Source of the DNA: Leptoclinus maculatus
Taxonomy: Eukaryota; Chordata; Actinopteri; Perciformes; Stichaeidae
Length of the DNA: 64,000 bases
Direction of reading: 5' to 3'
Assembly (NCBI GenBank): GCA_032191485.1
Contig: JAVDOI010000019.1
Location: forward strand, 1,950,612-2,014,611
The position numbers and the translations under genes are program-made. The notes beneath the pieces are model-generated. The model had not been told where the DNA came from, searched no databases, and saw nothing but the letters and a program-made list of their open reading frames with translations. Positions 29,901 to 41,770 of the stretch are shown in pieces; the first letter of the stretch is position 1; each line of letters starts with the position of its first letter.

Positions 29901-32900
29901 TCCAGGTGATAGACGTGGGTCGGCGTTTCCTCGTCAACCAAATCCAGGATCACATCCAGAGCAAGATCGTCTACTACCTGATGAACATCCACGTCCAGCC
30001 CCGCACCATCTACCTGTGTCGGCACGGAGAGAGCACCGACAACCTGGAGGGGCGGCTGGGCGGCGACGCAGGCCTCTCGCCGCGGGGCAAGCAGGTACGA
30101 GCAGCCGCAGGCAGAACCGTGAAATAGATCATCAACGAACCCAACTTCAGGTGCTGAATACTGTTCCCTCCCCCGCTGTAGTTTTCATCTGCCCTGGCTC
30201 GGTTTGTGGAGGAGCAGCAGCCGACGGATCTGAAGGTTTGGACCAGCCAGCTGTGTTGCAGCATCGAGACCGCAGAGCACCTGGGAGTCCCGTACGAACA
30301 GTGGAAGGCTCTCAACGAGATAGACGCTGTGAGTATCGCACCAACGCGCACTATTGCGCGCGCATCACACAACTATGTAAGTTGTTGCCAAAACTGAATA
30401 CCATACTTCTTCTTTTTAGGGGATCTGTGAAGAGATGACGTACGACGAGATGAAGGAGAAATTCCCGGAAGAGTTTGCTTTGAGAGATGAAGATAAATAC
30501 TACTATCGCTACCCTGCTGGAGAGGTACACACACGGTCTACCACCACTGGCATTTATTTAAAACAAATCCAGATTATCGTTTTAGATATAATTCAACCCT
30601 ACTTCCGAGGTATTTGATATAACTAAGATCGAACAAAGTGACAATAATTAACAACCCCACCTTCCTGATCCTGATTGCAGTCCTACCAGGACCTGGTCCA
30701 GCGGGTGGAGCCGGTCATCATGGACCTGGAGAGGCAAGAGAACGTCCTGGTGATCTGCCACCAGGCCGTCATGCGCTGCCTGCTGGCCTACTTCCTGGAT
30801 AAGAGTGCAGGTGGGTACTACAAGTCCCTGTAAGCCCCCTGGTTCTGTGTCACTATCTAAAAAAAAAACAGATTTATGGTACTCCAATCTGATGCACCTG
30901 TGTTCACGTCTCTGTTTTCCCCTCTTCTTCCTTTGTTCCAGAGGAGATGCCCTACCTGAAGTGTCCCCTCCACACAGTGCTGAAGCTCACCCCGGTCGCC
31001 TACGGGTGCAAGGTGGAGTCCATCTCTCTGAATGTGGAGGCGGTGAACACCCACAGAGACAGGCCGGAGGTAACGCTTGATGAACTGATTACTGGAAATG
31101 TTCTTCTCGTCCACACAGAACTGAAGTCAATGTCCTGTGTAACTATTGTGGGTGACGGTTCATTACAACAGAGAAAAGTTGTGGATATAGCTGGGGCCTC
31201 CATTGTGTTCTTGGAGATCGATGGCTATTTAAATGAAACTGCACATTAATTTGCTCTCTTTTATCTACGGTACTTCCGAACGTCACTAAGCGTCTTAATA
31301 TTTCTGACCCTGCAGGAGGTGAGGAGGGGTCCTAGCACCTTGATCAGGCGGAACAGCGTGACTCCTCTGACCAGCCCCGAGTCGAACATCAAGAAGCCTC
31401 GCATCGACGACCTAGGCGAGGCTCCGATCCAGGAGCTGCCGCCGTCCGTTGCCTCGCTGGCGCTCTGCAGCCCCTCACACCTCCCTCTCGCCCTGGCCGG
31501 ACAGGTAGCTTTCTTATTTCATTTCATAGCATTGCATATTTAGAGTTACTAGGGTTTAACTGATATGGGTTTCACCAGAAGCTGATGCCCAATAAGGCCA
31601 AGAGGTTCACGTTTCTACCCAGAATTCTCTTTTAATCAGGATGGAAAACCTTCTGAACAGCATTTAAAACATCACGAGACGCTAAAAAAACAACCCATTT
31701 CCTTCATCTGTTTCCTTTCTGCATGCATGTTCACTCACTTGTTTCCTGTCCTCTTCTCCTCTGCACCTTACAGCGCTGGCTGGGCAAAGTTTGCCTGTAA
31801 GTATTTGCTCACTTCTAGTGCGTCTGGCTTCCTGGCTGTTTGTTTTCTTATCTCACCCCCCCCCCCCCCCCCCCCCCACTCTCTTCCTGTCGCTTTATCT
31901 TCTTTTACTCAGTGTTCACTGCTGACATTTAACTAATGAACAGCAAAAACAAAAAGTCTGTTTCTTTTTTCACACTAAATGTGAAATTACGTAAAGAAAT
32001 ATTCACTCGCATTGTCACAAAATTAAAAAAAAAAGGCTTTTATTACCTCTATTAATCATATTTGTGAATATTTCTTATGATGAATGCATCATCATTCAGT
32101 AAACTGACTTTTGTTTTTGCCAGTATCTGTAGTGTTCCAGTCACTGGACCATAGTTTTTAGGAGTAGCTGTGCTCTTCCCACTCAGCGTTCCTGCTCTCT
32201 TTGTTCACGGGGAACCCTCACCTCCCAGCTTACATTCCTGTGATTCCTGCAGCCGTCGTCATCGTTGTTGTCGTCACCCTAATCGGCTTGTTGTACTACG
32301 CTGACTCATGCTGACTTTCCTGTTCTTGTCTCTGTTTATTTTTGGCCCATTGTTGTCCCGCTTAAAGACGAACCATCCTCCAATATCTGAAAGTGGTTTC
32401 ACTCTTAGTCTTTCAAAGGTAAAAACGCACCGTAGAGGCTTTGCAGTTGCTTCATACTGTAGTTCTCATCTGACGCTAATAACTTCAGATGACTATCTGC
32501 CAACCAGATTACTGTGGCACATTACCTCTTTAGTTTACACTAAACGAGAGGAGTTAACTAACCAGCCAGCAGGCTCATTTAGCAAAGACTCAAATGTAGC
32601 AAAGCTAGAAACTGAAATGTATTTGATGGACAATTTTAGAGCAGCTGTTCACTAAATATCTACTAAAATTCACTTTTTTTAATTTCTTGTGATAATGACA
32701 TCAGCTTTATCAAAAATGAGTCTCTGCCATAGTCAACCAAATATAAGTTGTCGTGTCGGCAGTTAGATGAACGTGCAGCGTGCATTGATTAGCCCACATG
32801 AAACTGCATGTCTGTGCTAGTTTTGCTGGCTCAGTGGATCCGCATGGATAACACCGTTTGGTGAGTGAGGATCTTGTCAGCTTCCCTCCTAATCACCTAA

Positions 32901-32912
32901 GGATCAACTCTC

Positions 32913-32952
<40 letters not shown>

Positions 32953-33258
32953 CAGCCACAGCAACCTGTTCACATACTCATGAACTCAGTGGCAGTTTTC
33001 TCGCGCTCTCAAAAGATCTGAGGAGCCAGAGCCATAGAAAACACGGGTGATGTAACTTGCGGTTTAGGGATCACGCTACATGAGAGAGTATCATTCAGTC
33101 TTCTGTGTTGTTGTTGTTGAATCTCTGGCGGTTAAATGGAACGTGTTGCGTAGTCCATAGTTGCCACAGTACGTCTAAAGATGTAACTTTTTTTGTGCTT
33201 ACAGAACCTGAGGAGAAACTCGTCTGCCGTCCGTGACGTCCTGCAGCACTGCCAATAA
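26913..33258 (+). CDS. pfkfb3: 6-phosphofructo-2-kinase / fructose-2,6-bisphosphatase 3
   Basis: This cytosolic bifunctional enzyme makes and breaks fructose-2,6-bisphosphate, the activator of phosphofructokinase-1. Exons: 26913-26991, 28691-28819, 28975-29071, 29170-29236, 29333-29407, 29497-29553, 29674-29798, 29887-30094, 30182-30328, 30420-30524, 30681-30810, 30942-31069, 31316-31504 and 33205-33258. They sum to 1590 bp, 529 aa (human 520). The kinase Walker A GLPARGKT is at 44-51. The phosphatase has RHGE with the phospho-acceptor histidine at 256, and CHQA with the second histidine at 390. The C-terminal RRNSVTPL puts a serine at 463, equivalent to PFKFB3 Ser461, which assigns the paralogue together with synteny next to rbm17. 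Where human PFKFB3 has QLKSTIQTAE this protein has QLCCSIETAE, so the position of human Ser302 is cysteine, not the arginine of other isoforms. Alternative splicing of a 23-bp exon (31774-31796) changes the end. Confidence 0.97.
27955..27968 (+). repeat. Poly-G run in pfkfb3 intron 1
   Basis: An uninterrupted run of about 14 g. Such runs are prone to length error in assemblies; a poly-C run of about 20 lies at 31857-31877. Confidence 0.85.
31774..31796 (+). CDS. pfkfb3: pfkfb3 alternative 23-bp micro-exon
   Basis: Flanked by acceptor ttacag and donor gtaagt. After the 31504 exon it reads RWLGKVC, and splicing to 33205 completes L-T-stop, giving ...GQRWLGKVCLT. A human PFKFB3 isoform ends ...GQPLLGQACLT, so both the frame-shifting length and the stop in the next exon are conserved. 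Unspliced read-through would stop at once with TAA inside the donor. The alternative product is 521 aa. Confidence 0.8.
32918..32950 (+). repeat. (CA)n microsatellite in pfkfb3 intron
   Basis: About 16 ca units in the intron before the terminal exon. Confidence 0.9.
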
Positions 33259-34515
33259 AACTGCACCGATTGACGAAGGCTCACTGAGCATGACACGACA
33301 AGGACGTTATTTTTCAAATTCTTTTCTGTAAATTTGTCATTTTGTCAATCAAGGACACAAGTAACCGTACTTTTTATTACTCAAAAAGGATCATGATTAT
33401 TGAATTACTGTCCTATCGGATGTTTCTGTTCAAAGAGCCACGTGACTCTTTCTCCCTTTCTCGCCATTGTCAGACCTTTTCTTTGTGTTTTCTGAAACCT
33501 TTAGCATCACGTGTAGAATGTATTCAGACTGAAAGAGGAGAACTGTGACTCCTTTAAACTGAGTCATCACTGTTGCAGCTCAGAAAACCAGTTTCTACTA
33601 GTTTATTATTTTGGAGAGACCAAAGACCAACCCTCACGGCGAGGTTAAATCTTTCCGCCCCTCCTTTGTTTTTCAACTTATGATTGCACAGTTGATTTAA
33701 AAACGTTTTTTAAAGAAGGATAGTGATTTTAGTTTCCATTGTAAACTCTTTGGCACTGTTCTTTTTAAAAAGAAGAGCGTTATTATTTAATCCTTCATTT
33801 GACACTATAAAATAAGCGATTATTTTGCACAACGGGGATGAATTTGTAAGTTTTTTTTTTTTCTTTTTCTTCATGTCACGGCGATGAAGGTGTTTTTTGC
33901 CGTAGAGTGCCTGTAGTGCTTGTCTCTTGCCATTTCTCTGCTTGAGAAGGGCCACCACGTTCCACCTAATAACTCCACATATCACGTCGATATTTTAACC
34001 TTTTCAAAGTTTGAATATTTATTTTTCAGTGTGTAGTTTCGACGCTACGGTGCATGCCGAGTTCTTAATCTTCAAGTTAATTTCCCTCGATGTCCTCTTT
34101 GCTGCCATGCTGCGCACAAATGTAAGCACCTATATTTTTGTTATAACAACGCGTGCTGTTAATATCTTTGTAAATGTGACTGTACATACAACATAACTGC
34201 ATAGGAGATGACGTCCTCGGGAGTCCTTTAATGGAACTGCGTAGAAGTATTTTTGTACTAATGGAAGGCCGATGTGTTGAGAGCGAAGCTGCTGCTCGCC
34301 TCTCTCGGTAACACTTTTGTTTATGCTCGAGATACTTGAAAATTTTGTTTTTTGTAAAAACTGTTTTATTATATTATTTATTTTCATGTAGTTTTGGATG
34401 CTTGGAGCGAGAGGCCCCTTGCTTTAATCTGAAGGAATATGCATGAGAGGACCGTATGTTGTACAGTTGATTTTGCATCTGCTGGACCAATAAATGAACT
34501 CCTGGATCATATACA
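33205..34515 (+). CDS. pfkfb3: pfkfb3 terminal exon and 3' UTR
   Basis: Acceptor gcttacag. In the main frame it encodes NLRRNSSAVRDVLQHCQ-stop (33205-33258); after the micro-exon it stops at TGA 33209-33211. The UTR is about 1.25 kb, with several ATTTA pentamers (for example near 34017 and 34375), which in mammalian PFKFB3 mark an unstable mRNA. Confidence 0.8.
34489..34494 (+). terminator. pfkfb3: Poly(A) signal of pfkfb3
   Basis: AATAAA about 1.23 kb after the stop, followed within 30 bases by a GT-rich stretch (gtgttgggtgtttgc). Confidence 0.65.
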
Positions 34516-34989
34516 GTGTTGGGTGTTTGCTTATTTTCATTGTGCCAAGTCCAACATTCACATTACGTCCACCCTTATCGCGTTTCCTTTAGTCTGCAGT
34601 GTACACAGCGTGTCCTGGCACTCCGGCCTTCACTATCTCACCCATTCACGAGTCGCACGCTATGAGAAGCGCGTCCCTTATCAGGCAAATCCTGAGTGAC
34701 TGTGTGCATTCAGGATGTTACTGTGAAATTGTAACATCTCGCTCTCTCATGAGATTATTGTACTCTCAAGTATAGTGGTGATAAATTCAAGTTCTGTGGC
34801 AGATATAGAAAATGTTTTGCAGGCAGAATGCTTGGTAAAAATATTGCCTGATAACTTCACAAAGTAAAAATAATTAAAGAATAAAAAAAATTCTTCTACA
34901 TTGTGTTTCTGAAATGATACAAAGATGCAGAAAACTTAACTTTGCAAACTCATATTTATTTGCAAATTACATAGTAAGCTTTAATCACA

Positions 34990-35240
34990 CACTAACAAAT
35001 TTCCCCGTTAAATTACAGTAAACAGCTGGCAGCTACAACTTCCAGCATTCAACTAACTCTACAGCATACCTACTGTAATTTACAACAGTTTAATACTGTA
35101 AACATTATTACAGTGCGGTATAGAAAATGCATTATACTGTTATTTTAGTGTTCTACTGCAATGTGCATGAACAGTTTATTACCGTAACATTTATTACAGT
35201 ACTGTAGAATGTATATTTACAGTATGACACTGCTAGAAGC
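34990..35240. repeat. Interspersed repeat rich in ACTGTA / TACAGT
   Basis: Repeated tactgtaa, ttacagta and acagtt units in both orientations over about 250 bp, the texture of a decayed fish DNA-transposon remnant. The family is not identified. Confidence 0.45.
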
Positions 35241-35789
35241 TAATGATTTAAAAATGTTACATTTCAAAATAAAACCCCTGAAAATTGCTAGCATAGAAAC
35301 GACTCAAACAAGAGATGGCCTTACATGAAAAAGCTTTTATTAAAGCCAATGCAGTGTCAAACACATTCAATAACTGACAATTTTACAGTCATCACATTTT
35401 TCCAAATAAAAATAATAAAAGCATGGCATTGGCAAAAATGGCATTCATTAAAGCAAATTAGGGCAAAAATCATTGTCAGTAATTACATTATTGTACAATA
35501 CAATCAGACCAGAATACTGAATCATGTCAAACTGATTCTCAACAATCCATATACAACTCTTATAGTACACTAATGTATCCCGCCTTCAGTATCACTTTTA
35601 TTTAGTTATGGTCATTAGTGTAATAGAAAGCGAGTAAAAGAACAAATCTGGAACTGCACGTTTGAGACAACTCGATAGAACTGAACAGAACACAGTTTTG
35701 AAACTTGTTACCTTTAAAAGGAAAAAAGAACACCATGATGCAGTGTGAGCTCTCTCTCTCCTTCCTCCTCTGTGGAGATGTGCTGTGGA

Positions 35790-36341
35790 CTACATGAAGC
35801 CCCACTCAAAGTCCAGGAGGTTTTTCATGAGGGTGGCCACATGGGGACTGCTGCCTTCTTCTGGACCAGCTTCCCTGTCTTTCTGGACACCACCTTCCCC
35901 TGGTTGGCCTTTGTCCCCCTTTCCGGGTTGAGACTAAATAACAGAGAAAGCATATATATATTAGTTGTAGTATGTAAAGAGGATTTGCAATTAATACTGA
36001 ACCCCATTGGAATAAACAAATACTAATTCTAAGTTGTTTTCATTATAATGACCTCTGTGTCTACTAATGAGAGAATAGTCTTATTTTCATCTAACATATG
36101 TGTGAATATTTCATACAAGTAAAAAATGTGAACATACAAGGTCTGATTTTTGTTCTACACGTTCTCACATCAAGGCTACAACCTCAATCATTTAGCAACA
36201 TATTAACCTTCAGAAAAGTATACAAACAATATTTAAGACTGCTTAAAGAAGATTTACCTTTGAACAAACTCCAGTGTCCTGGCAGCTTCCTCTTGGTATT
36301 GCAAGTTGAACACAGAGTAGCTGGCGAAAACTGCAGCAGCC
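35790..36341 (-). pseudogene. Last two exons of an unnamed teleost multi-copy gene, with a frameshift
   Basis: Exon 36341-36258 (acceptor tcatcacag, donor gtaaat) reads AAAVFASYSVFNLQYQEEAA then RTLEFVQ. It joins in phase 2 to an exon starting at 35933 (acceptor ttatttag) that reads SLNPERGTKANQGKVVSRKT and GKLVQKKAAV. The frame then runs to an early stop at 35825. The family-like ending PHVATLMKNLLDFEWGFM is found in another frame, ending at 35790, so about two bases appear lost (or one gained) near 35855. I recall this C-terminus from repeated uncharacterised fish proteins, but know no function. A minus-strand AATAAA lies at about 35333-35338. No upstream exons were recognised. It may be a pseudogene, a gene with a new end, or an assembly error. 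Confidence 0.6.
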
Positions 36342-36344
36342 CTG

Positions 36345-38340
36345 TGATGAAGCAATGTGTTACAGTGCATGTACAGTAGCTGACTTGTATTTTCCAAGTG
36401 TGGTTTTTTTTCTTTTTAAAGCCATGTTATTCTTACGATGATTGTGTTCCACAGACTTTTCCTCTCGCCCCAGTGTGAAGTTGACACTTTTGGTTTTGAG
36501 GTCTGCTATGTCACATGATCCGAGCAGACAACATCAGTCTGTGTCAGCGCCAGGTGTCTGGATGTCTGCGACGTTTTTCACCACTTTACAGATGCAAATG
36601 AGCTGCTACTTTTTACTGCTTCCTGCTTTGTAGCGGTGTTAGCATTTTGCTCAACTGCTGCTATTGCTGCGGAGAAGACCGGGACGTGGCGAAGCGAGGC
36701 CCGCCGCAAGCTGCCCGCGCAATGTCTGTGGAAAGCTGCAGGCTGTTTAAATTCTTCGGCCAAACTAAAAGTTGGGGATTGCTGCCAAAGAATACCCGCA
36801 GCCGGTCAGCAAACAGAGTCTTATGCATTCTTTGACACGTTCACCAAACGTTTATAAATCATTTCATCCCGCCTGAAACGCACGAGTACGCGTCCCGGCT
36901 GCAGAAATGATGAAATTAGCGCTGCAAGTCGCACTTCACTGCAGCCTGGTGTGTTTCCAGCATAGCACAATGAGTGTGACTAGTTGTAGACTAAACTACC
37001 AAAATGGTGCATTTGAAACATTTTTTAAAAAGCACACTATGTACTAAAACATTTGGAAATGTACACAAAACAGAATTGGGCTAATCTTTGATGCTAACTG
37101 ATCTTTGACATAATTAACATTTGCCACTCTAGATGCTGTATACAGGCCAGGGGCATGCTTTCTCCTCTCCCGCTCTCACTCATTCACACAAATATACACA
37201 CTCATTGGCATTTGCCAGCTGAATGCGGTATTTCCTCGAGTCTGGATCATGGGTAGACTGGGTGTCATGGCTCAGACTAGTCATCCTGTGGCCAGACTGG
37301 CTATGTGACTGCTGTCAGGTACACCACTTACTGCTCTGCACCCTCCCACACACACACACACACACACACAGGTACACAGCTTGTGTACGTGACTCTTAAC
37401 GGGTTTACTTTTTCGTCTGCATTCACAACGTCACCGAAACTCGAACCTACTTTGCGTTCTAACTTTGCATATCGTCTTTCATATTGGACCACTTTGCCTA
37501 TGCAAGTGTCCTATTGTGAAAATGCAGAATGTTTGGGTTACGCCCCGTCATTCCTGGGTTTTATTCGACTTTTAACTGCTAAACTCACTAAAAAGCATGT
37601 CATGAATTGAATTACTGGTGGCCCAGCTGCTTAACGTGCTCAGCCTGAAGTAGACTGTGGTCTGGCGTTGGTACTGGTGGTGATGCTGGTGTTTGTGTGT
37701 AATCTCTGTGGGAGAGAGGAGTTGCTGTGTCAGGCGTATATGAATGGTACGATGGCTTGGCGTTAACAAGCAGCTCAAAGCCAAGCAGCTCCACAAATAG
37801 CTGCCTAATGCTGCGCTGACGAAGGATTGTGGACGTACCCAGTCACTCAGGGTGAACGTACACAGAGTCGTGGGGATTGGTCCAGGTGGTCGGTGGAGTC
37901 GAGCGTACCGAAAACCCGGCACCTTTCTTCATCGTGGGCACTTGAAAATATCTACAGACACTGTTTCACGAGAGTCGTGTCTCACACTCTATCTTTGTCG
38001 CTCCTTATCATGACTCGGCAGCTCCTCGTCCCCTATACCTGCTTAGCTCCTTCTTATTAGGTGGTCATGTGTCCCTGGCCCATTTGAGCTCAAAGTAATC
38101 TACCCGTACTCTTCACATACAGGGCATATACGTGTACAGCCATTTACTCACATATATGAAGTCTTTGATCCATGCAGACACAAAGATCCTCACATTCACA
38201 GGAGACTACGTCGTTGTGGATTTGTTCCCCACGTGGCACTTCTGCAATTGGAAGATTTGGGAGTGACCAGATGACCAGATATTGTCAGCTATAACACCTG
38301 AACACCAAGTGTAAGAGTGTGAGGAAACTTTTAGCAAGCG
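36345..38340. other. Intergenic, no gene recognised
   Basis: Slightly CpG-richer around 36540-36900, with small open frames on both strands that lack domains. A (CA)n run lies at 37347-37372. Confidence 0.45.
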
Positions 38341-38850
38341 AGCAGAGAAATTGAAAACGCGTACCTAAAAGGAACGGCTAACAGCTAAATGGTTGAAAGA
38401 GTTGGCTAAACTTAGGCTACATGGTTGATATAGGAACCAGTTAGTTGGTTGAAATACTTCAAATTGCTAATATTCATAGCTAAATTATTGAAATATCTAA
38501 ATGTTATGGATAAAAGGTTGACGAATTAGAGAGCTAAAAACTAAAGGCAAGCAAGATGGCTGAATTTCTTTTGCGAAACGTAATGTGCTGAATGTCTGAA
38601 ATAGCTAAAAGTAAAGGGATACATGGTTGAAACTTCCATCTGAGTGTAATGAGAATGTCAACAAAGTGTCCTTAACATTGACATAATCAATTGTAAGAAA
38701 AAACATTGTAACAATGTCCACTTTTACAGTTAATATCCAGTTTATGAAATTCAAATGAACATGCTTGGAACATGACAGGTTGTGTTCATTTCATCTGAAA
38801 GGGCTCTGGGGATCCATCTGACTAATAAAGGGTGGGAACCACTGGTCCAC
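38340..38850. repeat. Teleost interspersed repeat with 'agctaaa...ggttga' units
   Basis: Loose repetition of gctaaatggttgaa, atagctaaattattgaaat and ggataaaaggttgac, then a flank ending gggaaccactggtccacaga. I recognise the unit style from fish genomes; the class is unknown. Confidence 0.45.
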
Positions 38851-39949
38851 AGACCTTTGTACTCGCGTTGCATCACTGCCAGTAAATACACATTTATGTC
38901 TTTATGACTGTTGGACATCAGAAATCACATGCTCACAAAGTCTTTGTCAAACATGTCCGTTTACCTGCAGAGACAATACAGCGTCACACAGCGTCACAGC
39001 CTGTCATGGTCGTGGGTGGACGTTTACTTGTTCAAACCCCTCAGAACATTTACAAAACGATATGAAAGACCTGTAGTATCCCTCCAGACACCCTGCTGGT
39101 CTTTGCTTTCAAACGGGCCAAACTGGTTTGAACCAGTAGGATAACGTCACGGTCTTTATGAACGTGAATGTTCCTGTAGATTGACAAGGTTTTCTTTCAT
39201 TTATATAAGGGGCCAAAGTGAAATTATAGCTGAAAATGAAATGTATCACAGTATGTTTCTGTCTGAACACAATGAAACAAAAGAAATACTACAGGGGAAA
39301 TCCCAAAACCTGAACCCCTCTACCAGGGCCCTCTGAGCTGTTAAATGAATATGAGTAAACAGTATACATATGTGCTCCAGTTGACCTTTTGTTTGTTATT
39401 TTTCGGTTTTGTAAAGAATGCAAAACTCCATTATTCGCCTGGTGGAGTGAAAACTCATCCCTCTCTCTTTGTGCAGAGGCCATTGATGCGCTGAATGGAG
39501 AGGATACGTCACTCAGCTGGCCTTGAATGGAGCGGAGCAGATTAAATGGACCATGTGTTATTCCTGATCATCAAAGCCCTTTTACGTGATCCTCTGCACA
39601 GTTCCATCATTGTCACTGAAACATGACTCATCCTGACGTTTGGTTTTAGGTCACATTGCATTGGTAGATTATGGATTTCGCAGCAATGCTTTAATAGTGA
39701 TTTATTTAACTATTAACTATTTACTTATCATTTTTAAGTTTGTTGAATGACAGCAGAATTACATGTTGTAATACATCGTAGTGTCTCTTTGGTGTCCGTA
39801 TATTTCGTCCAAAATTGTTGCAACGCTCCACTCATGGTGGGTGTGTTGTATGGGTGCGTCTTTCAATGTAAGGCTAGCAGCTACACAACAGGAAGTCACG
39901 GCAACATTTAGAAGCAAAAGAACAACACGCTAGCTCGATAACAGTTCAT

Positions 39950-40130
39950 CTGTCTGTAGCGTTAGATCCTCAAGGATCTGCACTCCGTCCACAAACCACT
40001 CGTATTCTACTTATTCTCTCATCGTTACCTAATTCGAAGCATCAATCGCCTCTCCTATGTGGACGATGCACATTTCTATGTTGCAGATCATCATTCGATT
40101 GCTCAAAGCTCTCCAATTTATGGTGTGTCC
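39950..40130 (+). mobile_element. Decayed LINE reverse-transcriptase fragment
   Basis: The plus strand carries cctcaaggatctgcactccg (PQGSALRP, like PQGS-LGP of LINE RT motif B). It then changes frame to SYVDDAHFYVADHH, like the YADD catalytic motif. Frame changes and substitutions show it is dead. It is probably L2/CR1-like. Confidence 0.55.
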
Positions 40131-41085
40131 AGACGAATGCTAGATTAATCCAGAGGCGGTGTAGTTGCACACAGTTCTGTCTGTTTACAAGCTGGTGAGC
40201 TGCTTTGTTTATCTCCCTAATCATAAATACAACTAAAAACTTCGGCACTGGGGAAAAAAAAAGGTTGGTACTCTGACACTTTACCTTCAATATACTGTTC
40301 AGACATGAGCATGAGCCATGAGCCAATTTTGGATCGTGTACAGAGATCAACAACAGGAAGTAGAGAGGGATGAGAGGTGACAGATGTCCCTTGCTGGATT
40401 GGATGTTGCGGTTACATGGAATGTGCGTTACACTGCAGGGAGCCGGTGACGCGTCCACCACAAGTAATTTCGACTTAAAAATAGCCAATTTAAGAATAGA
40501 GGACTTGGGGGCGATGGAATGTGAAAATTCTCTCCAACGGAAATGATTTAACTTTAAACCTTTAACTGAATAACTGCCCCATCATCGGTGCCGGTGTGTG
40601 AAGTGCAACTTTGCAGCACACCTTTTTTTGGGCATAAAGTTGCGGAGACTGCTGCTGCTGCTGATGTTGGCATTCATCATCCAACCTGTAACGGGAAGAA
40701 GAACGCAGTCACATTGCAACATATATCTTCACAGTGTGCGTGACGCGTGTACGAGCATCCAACCTGTTCGTTAAGAGGACTGCAGAGGACAAGCGTTTCG
40801 GTGCCAACCGCCTTGGCAGTCGACACATCAACACCACCAACTCCCTTTGGGCCCAAACAGACACTAGATTTAATCGCTGGATTGAAAAAGAGCTAAATCT
40901 CCAAAGAAGAGAAGTTGCCAAGGTGGATACAGCGCCTCAAAGGGCTCTCGATGTTGTTGGACAACAGCGGCTTACTTCCTGTTATATCGCTGTCCCGACT
41001 CTTCCTTGTTCTTTGCCAAGTTAATGGATCTGAGGTGGCCGACTAATGGGATTGTGCCAGGCTGCAGAAACGGCAACATTAGGAC

Positions 41086-41300
41086 GGAGGAGGTGAGACA
41101 GGGGCAAGGAAGGAAGGAAAGGAGAGGAATGAAGAAAGGAGAGAAAGGAAAACAAAGAGGAAGATGGGAGACGTTTGATGGCAAGGCAAGAACAGGAAGG
41201 AGGAGAGAAGAGAAGGAGGAGAGATGGAAAGATGGAAATAAAAGAAGGGATGAGCAGAAAAGACGGGACAAATTCAGACGAAGGGGAAAGGGTAGAGCAT
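41086..41300 (+). repeat. Polypurine (GGAA/GAGA) tract
   Basis: About 200 bp almost entirely a and g (aaggaaggaaaggagaggaa and similar), followed by a C/T-rich segment at 41340-41375. Open frames over it are low-complexity artefacts. Confidence 0.8.
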
Positions 41301-41639
41301 AGAGAAAATGGGGTTGGATCAGTGTGTGAAAAATCACGTACACTTCCCCTTCTCTTCCTCTTGCTCCCTCTACATGAATAATCAAGAGAGTGATGTGTGG
41401 AGGCTCACGTAGTCTCAACATGACGGAAGAAAAAAAAACCCAAAGGGGGGGATTCCACTTGTGGGCAGAGTCACCTACATATTGATTCATCTATCTATTT
41501 CCTCTACTCTGAAGTCAGAGCATTGAGAACAGATGATGAGAATGTGCAGGGTTTCAACATGCATGTAGTAATGTAGTGGTGAAATTAAGGCTAGAAATAA
41601 GAGTTCCGGGGGCAGGAATAACGTGATGGTTAAAGCCGC

Positions 41640-41770
41640 AGTACACCTACAAATATGTCCAATTATTCACTCTCCTTTTAGCTCTCCACCGACTCCTGAA
41701 GGAAATACCTGCATGTTTAGCTACTAAATGCTCCACTATGTTGCTAAGTTGGTTGCTAAGTTTGTCTGTT
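41640..41770 (-). repeat. Teleost interspersed repeat, copy 1
   Basis: The segment cactctccttttagctct..ccaccgactcctgaaggaaatacctg is the inverse of gaaatatttccctcaggag..ggcggagaccaaaacagagctaaaagg at about 59785-59835. So these are two copies of one family in opposite orientation. Confidence 0.6.

Noticed and set aside
36578..36857. Small frames on both strands in a CpG-richer patch
   Set aside because: No domain or splice partner; possibly a promoter or repeat, not supportable as a gene.
40042..40488. 148-codon minus-strand open frame
   Set aside because: No domain; it overlaps a decayed plus-strand LINE fragment at its low end. Most likely chance.
40734..41024. 96-codon plus-strand frame beginning MCVTRVRASNLF
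   Set aside because: Reads somewhat protein-like in the middle (FGANRLGSRHINTTNS) but I know no family and see no partner exons. Not called.
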